A stretch of DNA of 64,000 bases, taken from the NCBI GenBank assembly GCA_036898135.1, contig JBAHVR010000288.1:403501-467500 (forward strand), in the 5' to 3' direction. The notes beneath the pieces were generated by a model. It was not told the DNA's origin. It did no database searches and saw only the letters and a list, made by a program, of their open reading frames with translations. Origin of the DNA: Oncomelania hupensis (Eukaryota; Mollusca; Gastropoda; Littorinimorpha; Pomatiopsidae). Positions 33,930-43,929 of the stretch are shown here, piece by piece (the stretch's first letter is position 1; each line of letters opens with the position of its first letter). Made by a program: the position numbers and the translations under genes.

Positions 33930-34022
33930 CGCGTTTTTGCATGTAATGACTATGTAAAGCGCGGTGAGTCTGGTCGTAGGCTGGTGTACCGCGCTATATA
34001 AAAATAAGTTATTATTATTATT
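33930..34022 (+). mobile_element. SINE 3' end
   Basis: GTAAAGCGCGGTGAGTCTGG through ACCGCGCTATATAAAAAT with an ATT tail is a typical animal SINE terminus. The head is not visible. Confidence 0.45.
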
Positions 34023-34890
34023 AAATAAAACAATTTTAAAAATATTAAAAATAAATCAAATATAATGTAATAGGTACATAATAAATAAGTTAATAAAATA
34101 AAATAGAGAGAGGGAGAGAGAGAAAAGGTTTACTACAAAATTATATGCGGAACAATTATACTAACTTGACACTGTACATAAAAAATAGATGACAAAAATG
34201 CAAAAAATAATAGTCTGGGATATGACATCTAATGAATACATTATTCATAGTAATTTTTTTGGGGGTGGGGGGGTAGGGAGTAAGGAAAATAAGGGGGGGG
34301 GGGGGGAGGAAGGAAAAATAACAATCAAGCGTTTCATCATTACTCAGTTTATAAGTACTCTACCTGTTTTTTTATAAATAAAAATAAAAACTTCCCTCTC
34401 AGCACAACACTTTAAAACAGTCGTTAACACTGCATAAACACCAGCTGTTCTCGGTACAACACCAACCTGTGAGTCAGAGTCCAAGGAAATTGAAACGAAT
34501 ACTTGACAAAACCTGTGACCAAAACACAGAACTTAAAAAGAAGATAAAATTAGAACAGTCCAAGTGCTCAAAATTAAGAAAAAAAGTGGACTCACTAAAA
34601 ACAGTTGTAACAACACTGAAGAAGAAAAATCTAGTAACAAATCAATGTGCCGAACTGCTCGAGTCCTCCTTTTCAGGTGTGTCTCGTGATCTAATGAAAA
34701 GAATTCTATGTCGAAAAAGCAAGTCAGACCCAGGCCGATACAGTCCAGAGTTGCGTTCTTTTGCCATGACACTTTTTATTCAGCTAAAGCTTACAGATTT
34801 GTTAGAAAAACTTTTGACTTACTGAAAACAAAAAATAGATATATGGACATAATTATGGTTGTTCATCTCTTTGTTTTGTTAGCACAATTT

Positions 34891-35756
34891 AATATATGAT
34901 ATACAGCCTTGTTTTAATTGTCTTGATGGAAGTAGAATTCTGTGCATATTAGTACATTTTTGTCTTTTTCTGTGTATTTGTTTGTGATCTGAAGAAGAGC
35001 ATAGCTTGAGATTTCATTTGTTTTGTATTGTTGCATAATTAAAAGTATCTTTAATATAAATTATTTGTTGTATTTATGATTTCAATTTAAATTATTTTAT
35101 TTTTAAAAAAAAAACACCATAGTGCAATGTATCAAATATTATCTGTTAGAAAAACACAATGCTTCAATAAATGATTGTATGTTGTTTTTTTTAAATTTGA
35201 TCCATAGAATTTAGGAAAACAGCTTAAAGAGATTTTTTTCTTTTTAATTTGATCCATGCAAAATCTTTATCAAAGTCCTTTAATTGTATAATTCTCTCTC
35301 ACATTGATATATTCAGAATAAAAACATTTATGCACTTGACTCTTTTGAAGACATCATGGACCACTGTTTAGTATAATTATTTTAAATATAATATATTGTT
35401 GAAATCCCCACACAGGCCCTCTTGTGAGTGGGTTTCATACTAATACACGTTTTTGTGTTTATATAATTATGTATCTCTGTACATTTGTCTGATCTATCGT
35501 AGATGATATTGATTCTTGTTTTGGATGAAAATGGTGAAATATTGCATTAATTTATTAATTTAAATAAATGGTGTCTGCATGATTTCTGCAATCCTCTGTT
35601 TTAATTGTTTAACATTTTATATAAGTAATTAAAAAATGTAAAATAAAAGATTTATGCAGTCATTAAACATTGTTTTTCAGTGTCTATGACAATTGCATTT
35701 TCATCTTTCTACTCTCATCTCTCTTTCTTCCTTTGTTCCTTTCTCCCCTCCCAGCT

Positions 35757-35811
<55 letters not shown>

Positions 35812-36153
35812 GTGTCATCGCTTAAAATAGTTTTTAAAAATTACCGAAAGTAAACATGAACATAACACTGAGGGATTTTGATGTAGGTCTAACAGATATT
35901 TCAATAATAGTAATGAAATAGGCCTACTATAACAAAAGTATATGGTTTATAAGAGTAATAAAATGCTGTACGGGGAAAAATACAAGAATTTATTTTTATT
36001 TTTGGTATTATTATTATTATTTTGTTAACTGCCTAATCTTGAGGCAAGAAAACCCGACAGCAAGTGAATCTGAGTCCCGATGCTCGTGTTCAAAAGCGTA
36101 AGTGTTGCTATAGACGCGCAAAGGACCGAAGCCGTCGTAAGATGGCGGACGTT
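34891..36153. other. AT-rich stretch without recognised genes
   Basis: No continuation of the transposase was found. A (TC)n tract sits at 35761-35810, and an AAGATGGCGG motif at 36140-36149. Confidence 0.4.
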
Positions 36154-36169
36154 TTCCTCCAATTGGGTA

Positions 36170-36245
36170 TTTTTTTTTTTATTTTTTTTTACAGTTTATA
36201 GTCCCCTCTCTTCCCGGTAAGGATTTTCAGAGAGGAGACTTTAAC
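36170..36245 (-). mobile_element. Extremely short hairpin-tailed retroposon with TSD
   Basis: TTCCTCCAATTGGGTA (36154-36169) is repeated with a one-base loss at 36246-36260. Between lie only a T/A run and the hairpin tail (minus strand GTCTCCTCTCT...AGAGAGGGGACTATAAACTG). The insertion is about 76 bp. Confidence 0.75.
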
Positions 36246-36282
36246 TTCCTCCATTGGGTAGTTTATTTATTTATTTTATTTA

Positions 36283-36318
36283 ATTAGTTTATAGTCCCCT
36301 CTCTTCCCGGTAAGGATT
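36283..36318 (-). mobile_element. Second hairpin tail, one stem arm lost
   Basis: TTTATAGTCCCCTCTCTTCC, CGGTAAGGATT as before, but the second arm is replaced by AGTGTCATCC. Confidence 0.6.
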
Positions 36319-36704
36319 AGTGTCATCCTCTCTCCATAATGGCCCGGTCACACCGCCCGCACTTTGTTGGAGCGTTCCTTGAACGGCAGGGAGGGGGGAC
36401 CGAATTTCCACAACGCTCGTCACCGCGCACAAAATGGGAAAAAATTTGAAAAAACGGGCGTTGCCTTAGCGGTGCACCGCTGAAGCCGGCGTTGCTATAG
36501 CGTTGGCTTAACGGTAGCGAGCGTTGGTTTAGCGGTGACGCGAGCGTTGATAGAGCGGCGTTCTGCGCATGCGGGCGTTGGCTCGGCGGGGGTTTAAAGT
36601 TGGCTAAGCGGCATACCGCTTTTGACTACGGAGCTGAACGGATCATCATGCCACGTGGACAAAAGAAGAGGAAGGCTGGAGAAGGAAAGGCAGCAGCACA
36701 GTGT

Positions 36705-37994
36705 TCAGTTGATAGCCACCATTCTCTCCTGCCAATCCACTGATCTTGATGGGGAGTTGCACCAATGCTTGAGTAGGTTTCGCTGCCTCTTCCCATCACG
36801 TGAGGCTGTGTTGGGGCCTTGCACAACGATAGTGTCCTCCAAGTTCCGTCCTTCTCTCCATGCCCCAGGCTGCAGGTTCCCATCTGGTTGTGCACGGTCC
36901 ACAAGTCTGTTCTGGACCACTGGGAAGCGGGTGCGCATCAGGTTGTGGAGGATGCAGCAAGCTTCCACGATGGTTCTGACAGTTTCATGGTGATGTTGCA
37001 TGGTGGTGAGCAGAATCTGGAACCTGTTGGCCAGGATGCCGAAGGCGTTCTCCACGACCCGTCTTGCCCTGGACAGCCGTTAGTTGAAGATACGCTCTTC
37101 ATGGGTGAGGTTTCTGGTGCTGTAAGGCTTCATGAGGTAGGTCCGCAGTGAGAAGGCGTCATCCCCGATGATGAAGTAAGGCACATCCTGATTGTCATTG
37201 GGTAGGGGATCTGGCTGAGGAAAGGCATGAATCCTGTTCTGGTCCAGCCCACGATGGAGATCACTTTCGTTGTAGATCTGAGCGTCTGAGGATGAGCCAT
37301 TGCCTGATAGGTCAATCTAGGTGAACTCGTAGTCAGCATCCACCATGGCAAACAGGATCACGCTGTAAAAGCCTTTGTAGTTGTAGAATTCTGAGCCAGA
37401 GTTACGAGGAGCTTTACAGGTCACGTGCTTGCCATCAATGACACCAACTGTGTGGGGAAAGTTCCATCTCTGGTACCATTGGTCAGCCAGGTCTCTCCAT
37501 CCTTGTTCAGTTGTTGGGCAAAACACGAGTTCATCTGTGTACTCCTCAATGATGGCCTTTACCACTTCTCTGACTACCACACGGATGGTGTTGTGGGGAA
37601 CCCTCCAGGCGTATTGCATGTTTCTGTAGCTGTTACCAGAGGCCAGGTGCCGTAGGGTGATTGCCACTTTGAGACCAGGTTCCAGGCTTGCTCGGTAATT
37701 GGTGTCTTGCATGGTCAATCTGGGGGTCAGCCTCTGTACAACTTCATCAAACATGGCTGGTGGCATCCTCATGAAGTGCTGGAAGGCTCGTGGATCCTCA
37801 TTCCTCAGCTCCACCATCAGCTTGTCATACAGTCCATGTTCAGGCCTTCTCAGAATCCACTGTCTGACCCACACAACTCTGTCTCTCCTTCTTCTCTCTC
37901 TTCTCCTTCTGTCAACAGCTTGTTGCAATCTGAGGAGGTTCTGATTCTGCTGCTGTACTAGTGCACCAATCATAGCAAGTCTCTCAGCATCCAT
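36705..37994 (-). pseudogene. Harbinger transposase with two nonsense codons
   Basis: The frame begins MDAERLAMIGALVQQQ with an Arg-rich stretch (residues 29-39). It then shows the PIF/HARBI1 order: LRHLASGNSYRNMQYAW, FPHTVGVIDGKHV (first catalytic Asp, about residue 187), NSGSEFYNYKGFYSVILF, IIGDDAFSL (second Asp) and RVVENAFGIL (Glu). A TAG at 37317-37319 replaces the Trp normally following the FT position. A TAA at 37080-37082 replaces an aromatic residue after IFN. Otherwise the frame is continuous for about 430 codons, so the copy died recently. The enzyme would cut the TIRs and paste at TWA sites. Confidence 0.85.
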
Positions 37995-38603
37995 GGTAGT
38001 ACAGTTTTACTGTAACTTTGAGCAAATTCGAAGTAAATGAGGTCTGCACTCAACGGCAGCTCGATTCCAAATGGGCTCCAGGTCCATTTCTCCCCGTATT
38101 TATAGCCAAATTCTGATCCCGCTCCGACACCTCCATATCAACGCCAAACCAAAGTTCATCACCGCAATAGATCGCTGCTTCAACGCCAGACACCGTTCCA
38201 GCAATCCGTGTCCGCTCGTAAAACGCTTACAACCGCTCCACCAAAGTTTGTGCAACGTTTAAACACCGCCCGGGCAAAGCTGGCGAAGCAGCGGTGGTCC
38301 AGCGTTCAAGATTTCTGCGTTGGCCTAGCGGAACCAAGCGTTCACGAACTTGCGTCTAGCGGTGCCAAACTTTGACTGGGCGTTGTTGGAGCGGTGGTGA
38401 ACTTTGCCGGAGCGGAAAATTGCCCACTCCTCACCGCTCGCAATATTTTGTGCAGCTCAAAACTTTCGGAGCGGTAGGAGGGACCATAAGCGGTGGCTGA
38501 GCGTATACGGCGTTGCCTTAACGGGGTCCAACTTCTGGTGAACGGTAACGAGCGGTGATGATTTTTTTTCACCGCTCCAGGAACGCTCCAGCAAAGTTCT
38601 TGC

Positions 38604-38799
38604 TTGTTTGTATATTATAGTCACACGACACTTTCGCATATAGGTGACTACTGGACCGATTTATACTGACACCAGCGGGCCAGTTGTTGGTAAAGGGGAA
38701 AATAATATGATCACACGTTGACCAATCCGGGATTCGAACCAGCGACCTTTCGGTTACTAGCAAGACGCTCTTACCAACTGAGCTACCCGGCCCCCAATG
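38604..38799 (-). mobile_element. SINE family 1, second full copy, nested in Harbinger
   Basis: On the minus strand it reads as at 933-1136: head GGCCGGGTAGCTCAGTTGGT, B-box and tail GTGACTATAATATACAAACA. An 11-bp duplication AAAGTTCTTGC flanks it at 38593-38603 and 38800-38810, within the transposon terminus. Confidence 0.9.
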
Positions 38800-38933
38800 A
38801 AAGTTCTTGCGGTGTGACCGGGCCTTAATATAAGAGCTCAGTGCCCCGACACCAAAGAGTTTATTACTCTTTGCCGACACCTAAGCGTCCCAGTACAATG
38901 CGCAAGCGTGCGCACGCCGATTGCGTATGCCTG

Positions 38934-39569
38934 TGTTACGTTGAAACGCGAACGAAAGTATGTCGGAAGCGTGTACGATAGATCTAATCGTTTCGATTTG
39001 CAAAGTATTCAATAATAGAGTTTATTTACCTTTGATTTGAGTTTGCATTGTTGTTAGGAGTGGTTTTGTATAACGTTGATAATTTTTGTTGGTCGATATT
39101 GTTGTAGAATCTTCTGGATCTGTTTGTTTACTATCGATCGAAGTTTCTTGATGGTCGTAGATAATGGAGAACATTCTTTTGGCAGGAAGAGAGAAGTATG
39201 ACGTAAGTCAGTGATGACGATCTTTAGTTCGATTGGTGGCAGTACGTCATTTCTATCATGTACCAAATTGTTCCAGAAAAGAGAGAGGTTATTTAATCGT
39301 GTGCCCAGTTGCTGTTGGGAGAGAGTAAAGTTGTTGATAGTGATTTGGAAAGTTGCTGTGAAAGTTGTTGAGTTGAATTGAGAATTGTATGCAGTTGTTG
39401 ATGTGTGCTGAATAAAAGTGGAAAACTTCATACGTCGACTTTGTGACTTGTATGCTGTTTGGACGGGCTGTGTGAATAAACGAATCTGAGTTACACCCTA
39501 TCAGGAATTCAAGCATCGGGGCTGAATCAGATACTGATAGAAAACACCAACATCAAACTGAGTGTAACA
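38934..39569 (+). repeat. 5' LTR
   Basis: 636 bp, TGTTAC...GTAACA. It contains AATAAA-type signals at about 39410 and 39475. Open frames on its minus strand are by-products. Confidence 0.95.
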
Positions 39570-39756
39570 TTTTTGGGGGTCAAGCCGCGATTCACGCCAT
39601 AGCCAAGGGTTCAACTGCTACAACAAGCGAGTCAACGTTACGAGAGGCAGTCATCGAGGGTAGCCGCCAACGAGTTGCGTCGAGAGGGGCCAACATACTG
39701 GGACTACATCACCGATAGGTTCGGGTTGACTGCAAGGGCGTGTAGTCGCCGAAGAG

Positions 39757-40143
39757 TTGCTTCGTGAGCGAACAACAGAGCGGGACTACGTAGCTGCCGC
39801 AGGACTACGTCGAGGGACAGTCTCGGAGCTACATCGCCAGTGTTACAGAGAGCGGCGAGCGGACGTCGCGTCTACTTCAGCACAGGAGCGTATACATCAA
39901 CACCAGCGTGGTGCAGCGTCGCATACGACGAGGACAGCGGGGCCTGCGTCAGCGAAGGCGACTAGTGACAAGCATCAGCGCTACTGCAGAAAGCGTGCTG
40001 TTCTAGAACAGTCTAGAAAGGTACAGCACAGTCAAGAACTTTCCAGAAAAAAAAGAACTCTACAGTCAAGAACTTTCCAGAAAAGAACTTTCCAGAAAAG
40101 AACTTTCCGGAAAAGAACTTTCCAGAAGCATCAAGATGGCTGA
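39757..40143 (+). other. Leader region with short ORF and AAAAGAACTTTCC repeats
   Basis: The 387 bases before Gag hold a basic 128-codon frame (Arg/Gln/Lys-rich, ending in repeated KRTFQ units) that overlaps the Gag start. The repeats are 15-17-bp units GAAAAGAACTTTCCAG at about 40030-40130. I cannot tell whether the frame is translated. The repeats could be part of a packaging signal. Confidence 0.35.
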
Positions 40144-43100
40144 CTTCTGGCAGAAAGGGGTTGAACTGAATCTAAAAGGCAAGCAGCTGACGGAGTACGT
40201 CAAGTCTCAGGAGAGAATACGAGAAAGAGAATTGGAAGAGAAGCGTCTAGAAAAAGAAATAGAACTAGAACAGAAGCGTCTAGAAGTAGAAGAGCAGCGT
40301 CGCCGTGAAGAACGAGAATTAGAAGAGCAGCGTCGCCGTGAAGACAGAGAATTCGAGCTGAAGCGTCTTGAGTTCCAGCTAGAAATGGCGCGTATCCAAA
40401 ACAATCAGCATGCGCCACAAGTCACCAACGACCATACGGCTCCAAAATTGCCAGCTTTCGTCGACGGGAAGGACCAGATCGACAGCTATCTGGCCAGATT
40501 CGAAAGGTTCGCCGAAAGCTACAATTGGCAACCTCGAGACTGGGCGATTCGACTAAGTGCACTTCTGACGGGGCAAGCTCTCGAAGTTTACACCAGACTG
40601 TCGAACGATGACGCCAAAAACTACGACGTCTTGAAAGAGGCCCTGTTGCAGTGCTACAACTTTACAGAGAAGGGCTACCGTAAACGCTTCCGTGAATGCC
40701 GGCCTAAGTCAGACGAGACGCCAAAGCAGTTTGTGGAGCGCCTGTCGTCATATCTACACAAGTGGGTGGAGTTATCAGGCGAAATGAAGTCTTACGACAG
40801 TCTCCATGACCTGATTGTGAAAGAACAATTTCTCAATGCCTGTCACAAGGACCTAGCGACCCACTTAGAAGAACAAAAGCTGCAGACGCTTAAAGATGTG
40901 ACTGAGGCTGCTGAAAGATATCTCATCGCTCATGGGAAAACCCTGGGGCCACCCAGCGCGACGAAACCTTTTCAGAAGACTGGAAACCATGTGAACCAGA
41001 TCCAAGGGAGCCAGACGAGCCAGAGACAGACGGACTCCACGCCTCCTCCCAGGGAAGGGCATTCAAGAGGCTGTTTCATCTGCAACGCTACAGACCACAG
41101 AGCTGCCAGCTGCCCTCAAAGCAGAAATAGCGTACAGCGGAGCAGTACGGACAATGCAGCGGTGGGCAACCGACAGAGACGTTTCTCCAATCAACGGCAA
41201 ACCAGTAGATCTGACCATCAAGTGTGCGGCGGGAGCGTCATTCTTCCGAGTGAGACCAAGCGCATAGCTACCCCTGCCGACGTGCAAGAGTGCATGACCG
41301 ATGGCCAACTTCTCCTTGCCAACGGAAAATCCATCCCCGTCGTCGCCAGCGCAGCTGTGACCGTCCCGAACATGCCTGTTTCAAAGGGACGCGTCGGAAA
41401 TCATGAAGTGACTGTCTTAAGAGACTCTGGCTGCAGTGGGGTCATCGTCAAAGAAGACCTAATCGCTAAAGAACAGTTCACTGGCGATTTTAAATGGACA
41501 CTCATGGCCGACAGCAAATGTGTGAGAGCGCCAGTTGCGAAGATTCATGTCAACACCCCTTTCTACATAGGCGAAGTCGAAGCGGTTTGCCTGAAGAAGC
41601 CGCTGTATGATTTGATGATCGGGAATATCGACGGCGCGAGACGACCCGACAACCCCGATCCAGAGTGGAGTCCTGCCTCAACCCAACGCGTCGAAGTTGT
41701 GGAGGAGGATCCATTGCCATTTCCCGATGGAGACCTTACAGAGCTGCTACGGGACAATGTGGTTACTCCGGCTCAGCCCTGCCGACCAGAGGTCGTCGGT
41801 GCTGTTACTACCAGGGCCCAGGCCAAGAGAGACAAGACGTCTACGCCACTGAAGGTCGCCGACAACTCCAAAGCTGCCATCGTGGACAGAGATAAGCTGA
41901 TCCAGCTCCAGGAAGCTGACAGCACTTTAAACAAGTACAGGAACCGCCAAGACCACGTGACCAAAGGCAGTGGTACGGTCTATTTTGAGGTGAAGGCCAA
42001 GATCCTGTATCGAATCTTCCAGCACCCGAGGGTCAACGGAGGGAAACCACTACGTCAAGTATTGGTACCGTTACCCCTAAGGCGCCAGGTGATGGAAGTA
42101 GCGCATGACTCAATCATGGGAGGTCACCTAGGCATCAAGAAGACGTCAGACAGAATCCAGGCGGTGTTCTACTGGCCAGGACTTCATGCGGACGTCAGCC
42201 GTTTCTGCCGATCATGTGACATTTGCCAGAAGACCATACCTCGAGGAAGGGTCCCGAAAGTGCCTATGCAGAGGATGCCTCTGATCGACCGACCTTTCAA
42301 GAGGGTGGCCTTAGACTTAATCGGCGAAATAAGACCTCCGAGTGAAGAAGGTCATCGGTGGGTACTGACTTTAGTGGACTATGCAACTCGGTACCCAGAA
42401 GCAGTGCCACTGAAGAAGATTGACACTGAAACTGTAGCAGAGGCACTGGTGGACATGTTCAGTAGACTTGGAGTGCCTGAAGAAATTCTGACAGACCTCG
42501 GGACGCAGTTCGTCTCTGACTGCATGAAGGAGGTCAACAGACTGCTGAGCATCCGGCATTTAACTACGACACCCTACCATCCGATGTGCAACGGGCTTGT
42601 CGAAAAGTTCAATGCTACGTTGAAGTCCACCCTGAAGAAACTGTGCAGCGAGCAGCCCAGACAATGGCATCGCTACATCAACGCCTTACTTTTCGCCTAC
42701 AGAGAAGTACCGCAGGAGTCCACCGGCTTTTCTCCGTTCGAGCTGCTGTACGGAAGAACCATCCGAGGGCCGATGCATATCCTAAAAGAACTGTGGACGA
42801 AAGAAGTAGAGACCCCAGAGGTGAAGAACAGCTACCAGTACGTGTTTGAGCTACGAGAGAAGCTGGAGCAGACTCTCGAGATAGCCAGAGAAAACCTGAA
42901 GAAGTCCCAGGACTGTGGAAAGCACTACTATGATCGTAGGGCTGTGAACAGGAAGTTTAAACCTGGCAACAAAGTTCTGGTGCTGCTACCTACCGATCAT
43001 AATAAGTTGCTGATGCAGTGGAAAGGCCCGTACGAAGTGGAGACCGTGGTGGGAATCAACGACTACAAGGTGAAGGTCGGCCAGCATTCCAAGATATACC

Positions 43101-43621
43101 ACGCCAACCTCCTTAAGCTGTACGTGGAAAGGCCATCAGAGACTGTGCACGCAGCCACAGCAGCTGTGACCGACGACAGCTTTGACAGCGAAGAACTGTT
43201 GGAACTGGGAGACTTCCACAGCAAAGAAGGCATCGATGATGTTAAGCTAGGACCGAGCTTGACGGAAGGTCAAACGTTGGAGCTCGAGGACCTTATGGGC
43301 GAATTTCCCCATAGCTTCTGCGATGTCCCAGGCTCTACGACTTTGGTCGAACATGAAGTCCACACCCAGACCTGGAAGGAGCATCTGCAGACCTTGAGGG
43401 AGCTGTTCCACCGTCCCGCAGAAGCCAACCTGACCGTGAGACCCGGCGAATGCATTCTGAGAGCTGACAATGTCGACTGCGTCAGACATCCGACGGAAGA
43501 GGGAGACAACGGAGGATGCACTGACTCCAGGAAAGCCCACGAGATCACCGTCTTTGACCCTGGGCCGATGACAACCGCAACTGACGTGGGCGTCGTTACC
43601 TTGCGGATGAAAGAACATTGA
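40136..43621 (+). CDS. Gag-protease-integrase polyprotein with truncated RT
   Basis: 1161 codons without interruption. Residues 1-90 are a Glu/Arg coiled coil; 95-290 are a gypsy-type Gag core (LPAFVDGKDQIDSYLARFER); a CCHC knuckle CFICNATDHRAASC starts near residue 313. The protease Asp lies in RDSGCSGVIV near 430. Integrase has its zinc-binding HHCC (H about 657 to CDIC) and catalytic Asp about 727 (ALDLIGE), Asp about 787 (TDLGTQF) and Glu about 823 (LVEKFNATLK), with canonical D-D35-E spacing. From about 1060 the RT lead-in (DVPGSTTLVEHEV) joins directly at about 1076 to sequence normally beyond the YxDD motif (QTWKEHLQTLREL). The whole RT active site is gone, and no RNase H follows. Capsid, maturation and integration functions look intact; cDNA synthesis would need help in trans. 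Confidence 0.9.
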   Translation: MADFWQKGVELNLKGKQLTEYVKSQERIRERELEEKRLEKEIELEQKRLEVEEQRRREERELEEQRRREDREFELKRLEFQLEMARIQNNQHAPQVTNDHTAPKLPAFVDGKDQIDSYLARFERFAESYNWQPRDWAIRLSALLTGQALEVYTRLSNDDAKNYDVLKEALLQCYNFTEKGYRKRFRECRPKSDETPKQFVERLSSYLHKWVELSGEMKSYDSLHDLIVKEQFLNACHKDLATHLEEQKLQTLKDVTEAAERYLIAHGKTLGPPSATKPFQKTGNHVNQIQGSQTSQRQTDSTPPPREGHSRGCFICNATDHRAASCPQSRNSVQRSSTDNAAVGNRQRRFSNQRQTSRSDHQVCGGSVILPSETKRIATPADVQECMTDGQLLLANGKSIPVVASAAVTVPNMPVSKGRVGNHEVTVLRDSGCSGVIVKEDLIAKEQFTGDFKWTLMADSKCVRAPVAKIHVNTPFYIGEVEAVCLKKPLYDLMIGNIDGARRPDNPDPEWSPASTQRVEVVEEDPLPFPDGDLTELLRDNVVTPAQPCRPEVVGAVTTRAQAKRDKTSTPLKVADNSKAAIVDRDKLIQLQEADSTLNKYRNRQDHVTKGSGTVYFEVKAKILYRIFQHPRVNGGKPLRQVLVPLPLRRQVMEVAHDSIMGGHLGIKKTSDRIQAVFYWPGLHADVSRFCRSCDICQKTIPRGRVPKVPMQRMPLIDRPFKRVALDLIGEIRPPSEEGHRWVLTLVDYATRYPEAVPLKKIDTETVAEALVDMFSRLGVPEEILTDLGTQFVSDCMKEVNRLLSIRHLTTTPYHPMCNGLVEKFNATLKSTLKKLCSEQPRQWHRYINALLFAYREVPQESTGFSPFELLYGRTIRGPMHILKELWTKEVETPEVKNSYQYVFELREKLEQTLEIARENLKKSQDCGKHYYDRRAVNRKFKPGNKVLVLLPTDHNKLLMQWKGPYEVETVVGINDYKVKVGQHSKIYHANLLKLYVERPSETVHAATAAVTDDSFDSEELLELGDFHSKEGIDDVKLGPSLTEGQTLELEDLMGEFPHSFCDVPGSTTLVEHEVHTQTWKEHLQTLRELFHRPAEANLTVRPGECILRADNVDCVRHPTEEGDNGGCTDSRKAHEITVFDPGPMTTATDVGVVTLRMKEH

Positions 43622-43860
43622 CTGTGTGGACGAACTAAGAATATTGGTAATGACAGACTTGAAGATGAAAAACGTTGACTGGGTAAATGATCTATGAACA
43701 TTGACAGTATCCAGAAAGACTTGCAGATGAGAAACTTTGACACTGTGTGGATGAACTGTGAACATTGACATTATCCAGGCAGATTTGAAGATGAAAACCA
43801 TTGACTCTGTGTGAATGAACTGAGCACAATGACAGTATTCAGAAAGTCCAGAATTAAGAC
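43606..43860 (+). repeat. Four degenerate ~62-bp repeats at the end of pol
   Basis: Units begin GATGAAAGAACATTGA, GATGAAAAACGTTGACTG, GATGAGAAACTTTGACAC and GATGAAAACCATTGACTC, and include GAACATTGACAGTATCCAGA. The ORF stop codon lies in the first unit. Confidence 0.8.
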
Positions 43861-43929
43861 TTTGTTTGTGCATTACGTTTCAACGTTGTTGAAAGAAATT
43901 GGGTAAATTTCTTCTTGAGTGGGGGGTTA

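Larger units (their letters stand above)
30579..34890 (+). pseudogene. P-element/THAP9-like transposase, four exons, broken
   Basis: Exons: 30579-30647, 31690-31883, 33500-about 33600 and 34403-about 34880. Splice signals are good (CAG/GTAAGT, TTTCTTTCAG, AAG/GTAAAC, CTGTTCTAG, CCCTCTCAG). Exons 1 and 2 form a THAP finger: FCAAFGCT, HRFPK across the intron, [10 protein letters not shown], then [11 protein letters not shown] with the Cys and His. Exon 4 gives SPRKLKRILD, a Lys/Leu coiled coil, CAELLESSFSGV, RYSPELRSFAMTL and, in the next frame, YSAKAYRFVRKTF. This is the conserved start of the P-type transposase domain. The expected ATG is ACG (30579). One-base shifts occur in exons 1, 2 and 4. 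No RNase H-like catalytic core follows. Introns and the domain order match P elements or the related host gene THAP9. Confidence 0.65.
36340..38825 (-). mobile_element. PIF/Harbinger transposon with TIRs and TAA duplication
   Basis: The terminal inverted repeats GGCCCGGTCACACCGC lie at 36341-36356 and, inverted, at 38809-38824, followed by further subterminal similarity (AGCGTTCC, CAAAGTTCTTGC). TAA flanks the element at 36337-36339 and 38826-38828, as expected for the 3-bp TWA target of this superfamily. It encodes one transposase on the minus strand. The Myb-like second gene is absent inside these ends. SINE 1 is nested near the right end. Subterminal regions are rich in GCGTTG/AGCGGT repeats. 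Confidence 0.9.

Noticed and set aside
30538..36150. CCGCCATCTT and AAGATGGCGG as P-element terminal repeats
   Set aside because: The match is a common YY1-type promoter motif, also seen at 9989 and 55918; no matching 8-bp TSD was found.
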